A program made the translations under genes and the position numbers. The notes below the pieces were generated by a model that did no database searches, was not told where the DNA came from, and saw nothing but the letters and a program-made list of their open reading frames with translations. Positions 33,929 through 43,416 of a DNA stretch of 64,000 nt are shown here, in pieces. Numbering within the stretch: position 1 is the first letter of the stretch; each line of letters opens with the position of its first letter. Source of the stretch: Stigmatella aurantiaca DW4/3-1 (GTDB taxonomy: Bacteria; Myxococcota; Myxococcia; Myxococcales; Myxococcaceae); the NCBI RefSeq assembly GCF_000165485.1, contig NC_014623.1:9070893-9134892 (forward strand), written 5' to 3'.

Positions 33929-34720
33929 ATGACCACCATTGCCACGTCGGATGTCCACGCGGCGGTCAATCGCGCGGCAGCCCTGATCCTGAACTCCGCT
34001 GGTTCCGACGGTATCGTCAGCCGAAAAGACATCCGTACCAAGCTGCTCTCGTTGGAAGGTACCGAGAGAGAGCTCGTCGACACGCTCTATCGATTCATTG
34101 ATCGCCGCGACTCCGCGCGCTCTGCCCGGGTGACCAAAGCCGATATCGACGCCGCGCTCGCGTTCATCCGGACCGAACTCGTTGATCGCTTTGATCTCGA
34201 CAACAATGGCCTCTCCGAAGACGAGGTCGCGCGCATGTCCGAGCTTGGCAAACTCGCTGTCTCCCTCGCGCGAACGCTCAAATCGGCGACCGCGCCCACG
34301 GGCGAGGCGCTCTCGCAAAAGATCGGGGTGCTTGCGAAAGGGCTCTCTTTCGACGGCTACTACGGCACCGAGGGTGGAGTGCGCATCCAGCCTTTCCACG
34401 CCGCAGCAAAGCTCACCCAGCTCACCCAGGACGCCCTCCGCGCCACGCTCAAGCTCACGAACCGGCCGGAACACGAGATCGCCAGATTCGAGTCCGCGGA
34501 TCGGTGCCTCCAGGCGCTCATCCATGTTCATACTGATATGCCCGAATATGAGCAGGCCGAGGAACTCGTCCAGTTCATGAAGACTCACCTGCGCGAGCTC
34601 CATGCGGCAATTCTCGGCCGCGACGATCCGGAACTGGGCTCGGAACACCCACTCTACATCGTGGGCATCGACTCCGCCGGAAATCTCGTGGGACTGAAGA
34701 CCGGCGTCGTCTGGACCTGA
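33929..34720 (+). CDS. EF-hand / nuclease A inhibitor-like protein, 263 aa
   Basis: No signal peptide. The N-terminal half is helical and has an EF-hand loop DLDNNGLSEDEV after a helix (FIRTELVDRF), with a weaker degenerate hand before it (GSDGIVSRKDI). The C-terminal ~100 residues resemble NuiA-type nuclease A inhibitors, ending in the typical LYIVGIDSAGNLVGLKTGVV. Combination of the two is unusual. ATG 33929 is preceded by AAGGAACGATGAGAGC. It is followed 45 bases later by the VWA gene in the same direction. EF-hand call is good; NuiA link is by C-terminal pattern only. Confidence 0.65.
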   Translation: MTTIATSDVHAAVNRAAALILNSAGSDGIVSRKDIRTKLLSLEGTERELVDTLYRFIDRRDSARSARVTKADIDAALAFIRTELVDRFDLDNNGLSEDEVARMSELGKLAVSLARTLKSATAPTGEALSQKIGVLAKGLSFDGYYGTEGGVRIQPFHAAAKLTQLTQDALRATLKLTNRPEHEIARFESADRCLQALIHVHTDMPEYEQAEELVQFMKTHLRELHAAILGRDDPELGSEHPLYIVGIDSAGNLVGLKTGVVWT

Positions 34721-34765
34721 AGCACCCAAGCATCAAGCGTTCTCTCGTGGAAGGAGTCCTGCGTC

Positions 34766-36709
34766 ATGTCACAAACATCCAATCCTCAATCCTCATCTGT
34801 CGAAGCGCTCGACCTGGTGTTCTGGGATCCCTCGGGGTACAGGTGGAATGGCTCCGGCGACTGGAACCAGTGGCGCTATGTCCCCGACGGGCTGGGCGGG
34901 GAGATCGGCATCCGATTCGGCGTCAGCTCCGGCTTCGGCACATTTGACTGGAACAACGGGGGCGTGGCCCCGCACGGCTCGATCAATGATGGCACCGGCG
35001 CCGCCTCGTTCGGCAAGAATGAGCAGGCGGGCTTGGCGTCCACCAGCGTCAACGCGATCCGCATGCAGGCCAACAGGCAGTTCACCAGTGCCCAAAACAA
35101 TTTCACGGTTGAGCTCGACTTCTCCCGGTACAAGGGCTCGAAGGTCGGGGGCAAGGACGGCGTCGCGGGGGCCAATACGCTCATCGGCGTGAGCGACATC
35201 TACGCGGGCCTGACCTACGCCAAGACCGTGCTCACCATCACTGGCAAGCTCGCCGACGGCAGCGCCGCAAGCCCGAAGGGATGGAAATTGCTCAACGGTG
35301 GCGCAGCACCTCCCACTGCTGGGGGCAATCAGCCCAGCGCGCAATTGGGCCTCGCGAACGGCGTGCTGCAGGGCACCTCTCAACCGGCTCCCGGAGGCAT
35401 GGCCAACTCGATCGATACCGTGATGGGCTTGGTGCGGCTCGACGCGGCCGGTTATCAGACGCTGCACTTGCGTTATGACATCTTCCCGGTAGGGAACAAC
35501 CGGTCACCGCGCATCGACAATTCGGGTCTGTACGTCGCCTCTGCCTTCCCTCGCAAGCCCGCGCGCACCGAGCCGTCCAAGGCCGAGGAGCCCTCCACTC
35601 CCGCGACGCCGGTCAAGCCCACCGTCGTGATCAAGGACAAACCTGGAAAGCGGCCTGGAGCCACTACCAGCTATGTCTTCACCGTGAAGAACCCAGATGG
35701 CTCGATCTCAGGCAAGGGTTGCTTCACCTATGAGACCCCGGCCGGTGGCGGGGAACCCAAGCTGACAGCGTTCTACTATCACGACAAGGTCGTTGGCACG
35801 ATTAAGCAAGCCAACGTCCAGACGTTCTACTTCAATCAGGACGATGCGGATAAGCGCTTCACGTTCGTCACCAGCGCCCCGGCGAAGGGAATCTGCAGCC
35901 TGACCGCGGACAATACCCTGCCGGCACATCTCACCGGAATCGGCGGCGAAGGCGCGCAGAGCTACCTCAACAAGACGCTGGAGTTCCCCAAGCTGGCCAC
36001 AGGGACCACGGTCACAGAAGAGAGCACCTCCACTCCCGCGGTCGATCTCGTCGTGGTCATCGACTCCAGCGTCTCGATGAAGGACGAGGCCGACGCGCTG
36101 AACCAAGCGGTGGGCGCGGCCATCGAGGCAGCCAAGACCAAGTGCCCCTCGGATCTGCGCGTCACGTATCTGGGTATCGAAGGGACGTTCAAGAACACTC
36201 GCTTCGACACCACGGTCAAGAATTACCTGATCGACATCGCCAAGGCGGACGAGGCCGCGCTGCGGGGACGCAAGAAGGGCACGGTGGCGGGCGGCGGCGC
36301 TCAGGAGGACGGAGCGCGCGCCATCGAGGACGTCATTGCTCACTACAACTGGCGGCCCGGCGCCAAACGCGCGGTCTTTTTCCTCGGCGACGAGGCATTC
36401 GAGGGCGGTGGCAGCGACGTCAATCAAGAAGATATCGACGCCGCCAACCGCGCCATCGACGCCGCCAAGAAGGGCGATGTCCGGATTCACACGTACCTCG
36501 GTACGAGCGGCGCGAAGGCGAAGCAGCGAAAGGCGCTGGAGGATGAGTTCGCGCGCGCCGCGACCGAGACCGGTGGCAAGGCGTTCACCTCCAAAGACGC
36601 GCTGAACGGCTTCCAGGATCTCCTGGAGAAGGTGATCTGCGGCAGCAAGTCGAGCACGACCACCACGACCGATTTCTGCTGCTGCCAGGAGTATGTGGAG
36701 CAGGCCTAG
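34766..36709 (+). CDS. VWA domain-containing protein, 647 aa
   Basis: No signal peptide or membrane helix. The first ~250 residues are beta-rich and not recognised (LVFWDPSGYRWNGSGDWNQW, NFTVELDFSRYKGSK). A Pro/Lys linker with a second beta module (TSYVFTVKNPDGSISGKGCF) follows. The C-terminal third is a von Willebrand A domain with MIDAS DSSVS at Asp433, GGGAQEDGARAI, and AVFFLGDEAFEGGG. The tail is Thr-rich with a CCC cluster (TDFCCCQEY). VWA domains bind proteins through a metal ion. Close spacing to the EF-hand/NuiA-like gene (45 bases) suggests a two-gene operon. Confidence 0.82.
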   Translation: MSQTSNPQSSSVEALDLVFWDPSGYRWNGSGDWNQWRYVPDGLGGEIGIRFGVSSGFGTFDWNNGGVAPHGSINDGTGAASFGKNEQAGLASTSVNAIRMQANRQFTSAQNNFTVELDFSRYKGSKVGGKDGVAGANTLIGVSDIYAGLTYAKTVLTITGKLADGSAASPKGWKLLNGGAAPPTAGGNQPSAQLGLANGVLQGTSQPAPGGMANSIDTVMGLVRLDAAGYQTLHLRYDIFPVGNNRSPRIDNSGLYVASAFPRKPARTEPSKAEEPSTPATPVKPTVVIKDKPGKRPGATTSYVFTVKNPDGSISGKGCFTYETPAGGGEPKLTAFYYHDKVVGTIKQANVQTFYFNQDDADKRFTFVTSAPAKGICSLTADNTLPAHLTGIGGEGAQSYLNKTLEFPKLATGTTVTEESTSTPAVDLVVVIDSSVSMKDEADALNQAVGAAIEAAKTKCPSDLRVTYLGIEGTFKNTRFDTTVKNYLIDIAKADEAALRGRKKGTVAGGGAQEDGARAIEDVIAHYNWRPGAKRAVFFLGDEAFEGGGSDVNQEDIDAANRAIDAAKKGDVRIHTYLGTSGAKAKQRKALEDEFARAATETGGKAFTSKDALNGFQDLLEKVICGSKSSTTTTTDFCCCQEYVEQA

Positions 36710-36748
36710 CGACCTCTCTCGACCGGTCACATGACGGAAGAACCGGCC

Positions 36749-37317
36749 TCAAGGAAGGGCGTACTGGGTTCGCAAATACGTGTCCACAGTGCGTTGCTCG
36801 AGTTCGGGCAACGCACTGGAGTAGAAGAGGATTTCGGCGATGTCCCCGCTCATGAAATATCTCACGTGATAGACTTGGTTGTTGCCAACCGTCGCGGTGA
36901 CATCGGGCAGCGCGGGTTGTCTCTCCGCGGTTCCCATGCTGGCGGTAAAGCCGCTGCCGCGCTGATCCCCCGCGCGGAAATACGGCCGGCCGGCCCGGTC
37001 ACGTGGGTGCCGACGCTCAACCAGAGCGCCAGCGACGCCAAGGGAGGGGTCATGGCCGGAGGGGCAGGTTCAACCCAGAACCGTTGGGAGGATGGCTCCG
37101 CCAGCTTGCCCGCGAAGGAGTAGGTCAGAGCACCACGGACCTCCACGGCCTGCCGGTGGGGGACTGATGCGTGAAGCGCACGGTCACCGAGGTCTCTGGC
37201 GAGGGGGCCGTGCTGCTTGGGCAGTTCCAGTCCTTCGCCACCCGGAAGGTGCCGCCCGGAGAAATCGTGGCCTCCGAGGCGCCCTTGGCTCCTGTCAACG
37301 TCACCGTGAGGGGGGAG
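36749..37317 (-). pseudogene. Relic of a LamG/jellyroll-domain secreted protein
   Basis: Three frames together give the end of a concanavalin-like lectin protein: a pre-domain stretch (SPLTVTLTGAKGASE), then LASLALWLSVGTHVTGPAG in a second frame, then VYHVRYFMSGDIAEILFYSS and LEQRTVDTYLRTQYALP to the stop in a third. The last piece is a textbook LamG C-terminus. Two frame changes and a missing middle of the jellyroll show decay. Its 5' end is joined to the monooxygenase fragment. Confidence 0.65.
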
Positions 37318-37666
37318 TCATCCACCGCCATGTCCGCGATGGCATCCGCGTTCGTCTTGCGCAGCCCGAAGAACTCCGCGAAGGCGTCCTCCCATGTCCG
37401 GTGGCGCTCCAGGCACGCATCCAGCACCCCGCAGTCCTCGAAGCCGCAGTTCATCCCCTGCCCGAAGAACGGCACGAGGGTGTGCGCCGCGTCTCCCAGC
37501 ACCAGCGCGCGCCCTCCTGCATGCCAGGGCGTGCTCTTCACCGTGACCGTCGTCCCCGTGGGGTTGTGGATGAAATCGTGCGTCAGCTCCGGCAGGAGCG
37601 GAACGGCATCCGGGAACTGCTCCTCGAAGAAGGCGAGCACCTTTCCCGGGGAATCCAGTGCCCGCT
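37318..37666 (-). pseudogene. Fragment of kynurenine 3-monooxygenase (kmo)
   Basis: The minus strand encodes ~110 residues strongly like the middle of KMO: FPDAVPLLPELTHDF, NPTGTTVTVKSTPWHAGGRA, LGDAAHTLVPFFGQGMNCGF (the second FAD-binding region with GDAAH), then FFGLRKTNADAIADMAV. The N-terminal FAD fold and the membrane tail are missing; the fragment is cut by the IS91 remnant on one side and by the LamG relic on the other. The enzyme hydroxylates kynurenine in tryptophan breakdown, but this piece cannot. Confidence 0.8.
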
Positions 37667-37918
37667 CAGGCCGCGCTCCCCTCAGGGGCCAGGCAGGGCG
37701 CTTGGGCATGTGGGCTACTGCCGCCTGGCGCTCAACACCCTGCCATCTGCGCAGGCTCCTGCGCCGGGGCCAGCTGAGCAGGCCGCGGGGGGGGCCAGGT
37801 GCTCCACAATGGCGCCCACCCCGTCGGGTGCCCTCAGGTACGCCAGCACCCGGCCCTGCCGCCCCCCCCTACTCAGGCGCACACGTCCAGCGCGAACCTC
37901 CTGCGCAGCAGCCCGGCC
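37667..37918 (-). mobile_element. IS91-family transposase 3' remnant (dispersed repeat, copy 1)
   Basis: About 252 bases closely similar to 47069-47324. The minus strand gives LLRRRFALDVCA, then in another frame RVLAYLRAPDGVGAIVEHL, the typical C-terminus of IS91-type transposases. A stop and a frame change break it. The right-hand end of similarity lies next to CCCCTCAGGGG (37678-37688), a small hairpin that may be the IS end. Confidence 0.7.
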
Positions 37919-38001
37919 AACCACATCATCTCCCCTGAACGGGTACGCTCCTACTGGCCGCATCAGTCTAGGCACTGCTCGCTTGCTGAGTTCACTCATC
38001 C

Positions 38002-41000
38002 ATGTTGGACATTCCCGGTTACAAAGTTCTGGGCACGATTCGAGCGACTGGCTCGAATGTGCTCTTCCATGCGGTGCGTGAGGCCGATGGCCTGCCCGTC
38101 ATCCTCAAGACGCCGCTGGCACCCACGCCAGGTCCCAGCGAGCGCGAACGCTACCGCCGGGAGTTCGGAATCCTGCAGCGGCTCCGGGACGTGCAGGGCG
38201 TGGCCAGGCCCTACGCCTGCGAACGGATCCGCGAGCGGCCGGTGCTCCTGCTGGAAAGGATCCAGGGCGAGCCGCTATCGGAGTCGGTGGGCCGGCCGCT
38301 GGGGGTCTCCCAGTGTCTCGGTGTGGCCATCTCCCTGGCTTCGACCCTGGCGGAGATCCACTGCCGCAACATCATCCACAAGGACATCAAGCCTTCCAAC
38401 ATCATCCTCGAGCCCTCGGGCGAGGCACGCCTCATCGACTTCGGGGCCGCCACGCTGCAGAAGGTCGAACACTTGGACGCCGCGCCCGCCCATCTGATCG
38501 AGGGGACGCTCGCGTACATGTCGCCCGAGCAGACGGGGCGGATGAACCGGGGGGTGGACTATCGGACCGACTTCTACTCCCTGGGCGTGACGCTTTACGA
38601 GTTGCTCACGGGCCAACGGCCATTCCAAGGGCGTGATGCGCTCGAGTGGTTCCACGCGCACATGGCGCAGAACCCCAGGCCGCCGCACGAACTCAACCCC
38701 AGCGTGCCGCCCGCCTTGTCGGCCATCGTGGCCAAGTTGCTGGCAAAGGTGGCCGAGGAGCGCTACCAGAGCGCCGAGGGATTGAAGGCTGACCTTGAGC
38801 AGTGCCGTGAGGGGCTGCGCCAGGACACTCTGGAAGGCTTCACTCCAGGCGCGCACGACGCTCCCCATCAGTTCCAGTTGCCCCAGCGGCTCTACGGGCG
38901 CGAGGCCCAGGTCGCCAGCCTGATCCAAGGTTTCGAGCGCGTCATCTCGAACGGCAGGCCAGAGCTTTTCCTGGTCAGTGGTTACTCCGGTATCGGCAAG
39001 TCCTCGGTGGTGCATGAGCTGCACAGGCCGGTGTTACAGCGGCGCGGGTTCTTCCTGAGCGGGAAGTTCAATCAGTTCCAGCGGGACATTCCCTACGCGA
39101 CCCTGGCGCAGGCCATCCGGGGGCTGCTGCAGCAACTCCTGGCGGGAACCGATGAGGAACTGGCGAAGTGGCGTGAGCGGCTGAATCGCGCGTGGGGGGG
39201 CGATGGCCAGGCGCTCGTGGACCTGGTGCCGCAACTGGAGGTGTTGGCGGGCAAGCAGCCTCCGCTCCAGGCGCTGCCTCCCAATGAGGCGCACTTCCGC
39301 TTCCACCGGGTGGTCCGCCAGTTCCTCCAGGTGTTCGCCACTCCCGAGCACCCGCTCGTGGTGTTCCTCGATGATCTGCAGTGGGCGGACCTGGCGAGCC
39401 TCCAGCTCATCCAGCAGCTGCTGTCCCAGCCGGAGATTCCCCCGGTGCAGTGGATTGGGGCCTACCGCGACAACGAGGTGAGCCCTTCCCATCCGCTGAC
39501 GTCGGTGTTGGACGAGGTACGCAAGGCCGGTGCGCGGATCACCAGTATCCGGCTGGAGCCCTTGAGCCTGAATCAGGTCAAGCAGCTGGTCGCCGACACG
39601 CTTCCGGGTGTGAGGGAGGACATGGCCGTCTCCCTCTCGGCACTGGTGCACGAGAAGACAGGCGGCAACCCCTTCTTCTTCCTCCAGTGGATGGTGACGT
39701 TGAACCAGGATGGCTTGCTGGTGCGCGAGCCAGGGGGCGGATGGCGGTGGGATGTTGGAAGCGTCCGGGCCAGGGGCTACTCGGACAATGTTGTCGACTT
39801 CATGGTGGGCAAGCTGCGCCAGCTCCCTTCCGGGACACAGCAGTTGCTGCAGCTGGCGGCGTGCGTCGGCAATGTCTTCTCACTCCAGCTGCTGAGAACG
39901 CTGGCTGGCTTGGAGGACGTGGGAGACGTGGAGCAAGGGCTCGCGCCCGCGCTCCAGGAGGGGCTGCTGACGCGCACGGGTCCGGAGCAGTACCGCTTCC
40001 TCCACGACCGCATCCAGCAGGCGGCTCACGCCCTCATCTCCGAGGCGGAGGGCAAGTCCGTTCACCTGCGCATCGGCCGGTTGCTGCTGAAGAGCCTGTC
40101 ACCCGAGGCGCTGGACGAGACGATTTTCGACGTGGTGAGTCAGCTCAACGCCGGGTTGGAACTGATCGATGAACCTGGGGAGTGCCATCTCGTCGCGCGG
40201 CTGAACGCTGAGGCGGGCAGGAAGGCTGAAGCCGCAGTGGCGCCTCTGCCGGCTATTACCTACCTCACGGCAGCCTTTGAACTCATTCCTGGCAACCCCT
40301 GGGAAACGGATTACGAGCTGGCCTTCAAAGTGCGGTCCGCCCGGGTGAGGTGCGAACTCCAGTGTGGCAACGCGGCCAGGGCGCGCCAGCTGTCGGAGGA
40401 ACTCCTCTCCCAAGCACAGACTCGTGCGAACACCACGGCCGCCTACTGCCTGAAGAGCACCAGTTGTCAGCTCGCTGGCGATATTCAGGAGGGAACTTCG
40501 TGCATGCTGGAGTGCCTGGCGAAGCTGGGCCTGCCCATGGTCACGCACCCCGCCTGGGAGGAGGTGGTGGCGGCCCATGATGAAGTATGGACCCTGCTAG
40601 GAGACCGCTCCATCGAGAGCCTCATTGACCTGCCGCCCATGACGGACCCGGACATCAAGATGGTGATGGGGGCACTCTCATCGGCCTTCACGTCGGCCTA
40701 CTTTGCCGGCCCCCATTTGCTCATCATCATCTTGAGCCGAATGGTCTCTCTCACCCTCCGTCACGGTTTCACGGAAACAGCGATGAGGGGACTCGGTTGG
40801 TTCGGGGTACTGACCAGTTTTCTGTTCAAGCGGTACCAGGAAGGTACTGCCCTGGGAAGGCTCGCCCTCGGGCTCGTTGAGCGGTACAACATGACCGCCT
40901 GCCGCGCACAGGTGCTTTCCAGCCTGGAGAACATCAGCTACTGGACCCAACCCTTCGCCGCCGTGCAGGAGATCGCCCTCAGCGGCCTCCACCACGCGCT

Positions 41001-43293
41001 CCAGTCGGGAGACTTTCAGTCCGCGAGTTTCTTCAGCGTCTCGACCTTGGGAAATCGTCTTGCGCTGGGGCATGCCCTGGATGACATCCACCAGGAGTCG
41101 GTCTCGCGCAGTGAATTCCTGCTCAATGCCGGGTACCAGGACTGCCAGGATATGCTGGTCATCTACCAGCGCTACGTGCAGCAGTTGCGCGGGCGCTCGC
41201 TCTCATTCGGCACCCTGAACGGAGAGGGCTTCGATGAGCAGGCCTTCGAGGCCAGGCTGACCCCCGGGCGCATGCCCCCCATGAGGTGCGTGTATTGGAT
41301 CTTCAAGCTCCAATCACGCTTCATGTGCGGCTCCCTTGACGAAGCCCGCGAAGCAGCGGACCGGGCGGCCGAGCTGCTTGGGTCCATGACCGGATCCATC
41401 CTAGTCAAGTATTACCACTTCTTCAGCGCCCTGACCCTGGCCGCGTGCTTCGATGAGGCAACGCCGGAGAAGCAGCACCAGTCCCTCGAAGCCATCCGGG
41501 ACCATCATCAGCAGCTTGCGGAGTGGGCGGAGCAGTGTGCCGAGAACTTCCGCGCGTCAGAGCGGATGGTGGCCGGTGAGCTGGCCCGCCTCGAGGGGAA
41601 GGGGAATGAGGCGACGTGTGCCTACGAGGAGGCCATCTGCACGGCGAGAGAGAGCGGATTCACCCATTGGGTGGCGCTGGCCAGTGAGCTGGCGGCGAAC
41701 TTCTGGCGGACGCGGAATGCACCGATCGTTTCCCATGCCTTCGCGCGCGAGGCCCGGGCGGCGTACCGGCAATGGGGCGCCAGGGGCAAGGTCCAGCACT
41801 TGGACGCTCAGTGGCAGCACCTCGATGCCTCGGGGCCGGCCGACGGCAGCAGTACCAGCAGCACGGAGTCGACCCAGATCGACGCGCTCACGGTGGTCAA
41901 GACCCAGCAGGCCATCTCGGGAGAGATCGTCCTAGAGCGGCTGGTGACCACGCTGTTGCAGGCAGCCATCGAGAATGCAGGCGCTCAGCGTGGGGCCCTG
42001 CTGCTGCCAGGGGGGGACACGCTCTTGGTGGCGGCCACCTCCAGCGCTTTGCCGGGCAAGTCCTCCATCTCGCCAGGGGGGGACTCGACGCAGGAATTGC
42101 CGTGGACGATCCTCTCGTATGTCCGGCGTACCCATGAGCCGGTGCTCATCGGGGATGCCTCCAAGCCCCACCCCTTCTCGTCCGATGAGTACCTGGCGCG
42201 CAGCGGGGTGCGCTCGGTGCTGTGCCTGCCGTTGATGCGCCAGGAGCAGTTCTCCGGAGCGCTGTACCTGGAAAACAACCTGGCCACCAACGCCTTCAGC
42301 CCCGCGCGCCTGGCACTGCTGGGACATATTGCCTCGCAGGCGGCCATCTCGATCGAGAATGCACGGCTCTACGCGGACGTGGAGAGCGCCCGGGCGGCGT
42401 TGCGAGAGGCGAACGAAGAACTCGAGCAGCGGGTGGAGGTGCGCACGCGCGAGCTCATGCAAGCTCAGGCCCGGCTGGTGGACACCGCACGCGCGGTGGG
42501 AATGGCGGAGGTCGCCTCCAACGTGTTGCACAACGTGGGCAATGTGCTGACCAGCGCTGTCATCAACCTTGAGATGATGCAGCACGCGGTAGGCTCCTCG
42601 CGCGTCGGCCGGTTGAAGCAGGCCACCGCCCTGCTTCTGAAGCACCGTGAGGGCCTGGCGGACTTCCTGGCCCCAGGAGCGCGCGGCGGCAATCTGCCGA
42701 GCTATCTGGCAGCGCTGGCCGAAGAGCTCCTCGGAGAGCAGATGCGCATGGTGGAAGACATCGGCGCGATGAGCCGGCACATCGAGCACATCCGTGCCAT
42801 CGTCCAGGTGCAGCAGACATACGCCAGGACTTCGCTGATGACAGAGGAGTGCGATCTGGCCCAGCTCGTCGATGACGCCCTGCGCATCCAGATGGCGGCG
42901 CTCAAGCGTCACGGAGTGGCCCTCCGTCGCGAAATATCTCCGGTTCCCACGATGAAGGTGGACAAGCACAAGGTGCTGCAGATTCTCATCAATCTCATCA
43001 GCAACGCGAAGCACGCGCTGGATGCGGTTCCCGAAGGAAAGCGCAACATGTGTGTACGGATGGTGGTGGAGGGTAATCAGGTGCGCATCCAAGTAGAGGA
43101 TGATGGGATAGGCATCGCGCCGGAGATACGGGAGAAGCTCTTCACTCACGGCTTCACCACGCGTCATGACGGCCACGGCTTCGGCTTGCACTCGAGCGCG
43201 CTGGCGGCGCAGATGTTGGGGGGCCGCCTCACGTTGGAGAGTGAGGGAAGGGGCAAGGGCGCCGTGGCGACACTGGAGTTTCCGCTGTCTTAA
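38002..43293 (+). CDS. Giant Ser/Thr kinase - AAA ATPase - GAF - histidine kinase fusion, 1763 aa
   Basis: Domain order: Hanks kinase (Lys36, HKDIKPSN at 126-133, DFG at 146-148; the glycine loop is degenerate), AAA-type ATPase with Walker A GYSGIGKSS (327-335) and Walker B VVFLDDLQWAD, a ~700-residue helical repeat region, a GAF domain (~1290-1440: GALLLPGGDTLLVAA, VLCLPLMRQEQFSGALYLEN), a coiled coil, a His box around residue 1510 (VLHNVGNVLTSAV) and a HATPase (LINLISNAKHAL, DDGIGIAP, HGFGLHSSALAAQ). Cytoplasmic. This architecture is known from myxobacteria and cyanobacteria. Its stop codon is only three bases from an IS4-family element. Confidence 0.93.
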   Translation: MLDIPGYKVLGTIRATGSNVLFHAVREADGLPVILKTPLAPTPGPSERERYRREFGILQRLRDVQGVARPYACERIRERPVLLLERIQGEPLSESVGRPLGVSQCLGVAISLASTLAEIHCRNIIHKDIKPSNIILEPSGEARLIDFGAATLQKVEHLDAAPAHLIEGTLAYMSPEQTGRMNRGVDYRTDFYSLGVTLYELLTGQRPFQGRDALEWFHAHMAQNPRPPHELNPSVPPALSAIVAKLLAKVAEERYQSAEGLKADLEQCREGLRQDTLEGFTPGAHDAPHQFQLPQRLYGREAQVASLIQGFERVISNGRPELFLVSGYSGIGKSSVVHELHRPVLQRRGFFLSGKFNQFQRDIPYATLAQAIRGLLQQLLAGTDEELAKWRERLNRAWGGDGQALVDLVPQLEVLAGKQPPLQALPPNEAHFRFHRVVRQFLQVFATPEHPLVVFLDDLQWADLASLQLIQQLLSQPEIPPVQWIGAYRDNEVSPSHPLTSVLDEVRKAGARITSIRLEPLSLNQVKQLVADTLPGVREDMAVSLSALVHEKTGGNPFFFLQWMVTLNQDGLLVREPGGGWRWDVGSVRARGYSDNVVDFMVGKLRQLPSGTQQLLQLAACVGNVFSLQLLRTLAGLEDVGDVEQGLAPALQEGLLTRTGPEQYRFLHDRIQQAAHALISEAEGKSVHLRIGRLLLKSLSPEALDETIFDVVSQLNAGLELIDEPGECHLVARLNAEAGRKAEAAVAPLPAITYLTAAFELIPGNPWETDYELAFKVRSARVRCELQCGNAARARQLSEELLSQAQTRANTTAAYCLKSTSCQLAGDIQEGTSCMLECLAKLGLPMVTHPAWEEVVAAHDEVWTLLGDRSIESLIDLPPMTDPDIKMVMGALSSAFTSAYFAGPHLLIIILSRMVSLTLRHGFTETAMRGLGWFGVLTSFLFKRYQEGTALGRLALGLVERYNMTACRAQVLSSLENISYWTQPFAAVQEIALSGLHHALQSGDFQSASFFSVSTLGNRLALGHALDDIHQESVSRSEFLLNAGYQDCQDMLVIYQRYVQQLRGRSLSFGTLNGEGFDEQAFEARLTPGRMPPMRCVYWIFKLQSRFMCGSLDEAREAADRAAELLGSMTGSILVKYYHFFSALTLAACFDEATPEKQHQSLEAIRDHHQQLAEWAEQCAENFRASERMVAGELARLEGKGNEATCAYEEAICTARESGFTHWVALASELAANFWRTRNAPIVSHAFAREARAAYRQWGARGKVQHLDAQWQHLDASGPADGSSTSSTESTQIDALTVVKTQQAISGEIVLERLVTTLLQAAIENAGAQRGALLLPGGDTLLVAATSSALPGKSSISPGGDSTQELPWTILSYVRRTHEPVLIGDASKPHPFSSDEYLARSGVRSVLCLPLMRQEQFSGALYLENNLATNAFSPARLALLGHIASQAAISIENARLYADVESARAALREANEELEQRVEVRTRELMQAQARLVDTARAVGMAEVASNVLHNVGNVLTSAVINLEMMQHAVGSSRVGRLKQATALLLKHREGLADFLAPGARGGNLPSYLAALAEELLGEQMRMVEDIGAMSRHIEHIRAIVQVQQTYARTSLMTEECDLAQLVDDALRIQMAALKRHGVALRREISPVPTMKVDKHKVLQILINLISNAKHALDAVPEGKRNMCVRMVVEGNQVRIQVEDDGIGIAPEIREKLFTHGFTTRHDGHGFGLHSSALAAQMLGGRLTLESEGRGKGAVATLEFPLS

Positions 43294-43296
43294 GAG

Positions 43297-43313
43297 CACC
43301 CCTTTCAAGGTGT
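43297..43313 (+). repeat. IS4-family left inverted repeat
   Basis: CACCCCTTTCAAGGTGT, matching the complement of the right end with one mismatch (G for A at position 14). Confidence 0.85.
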
Positions 43314-43416
43314 CTATAAAACAAGAGAAAGCAGGAAGTGAGCGCCTTGCACGTGCCCGAGGGAATAGAGAACTGTTGCCGCGACTCAAGGAGGTCCCTG
43401 CGACTGGAGAGGTGAG

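Noticed and set aside
33676-34083. 135-codon minus-strand frame ending SEADEPKMAA.
   Set aside because: Overlaps the start of the EF-hand gene and the intergenic promoter region; no family or ribosome binding site support.
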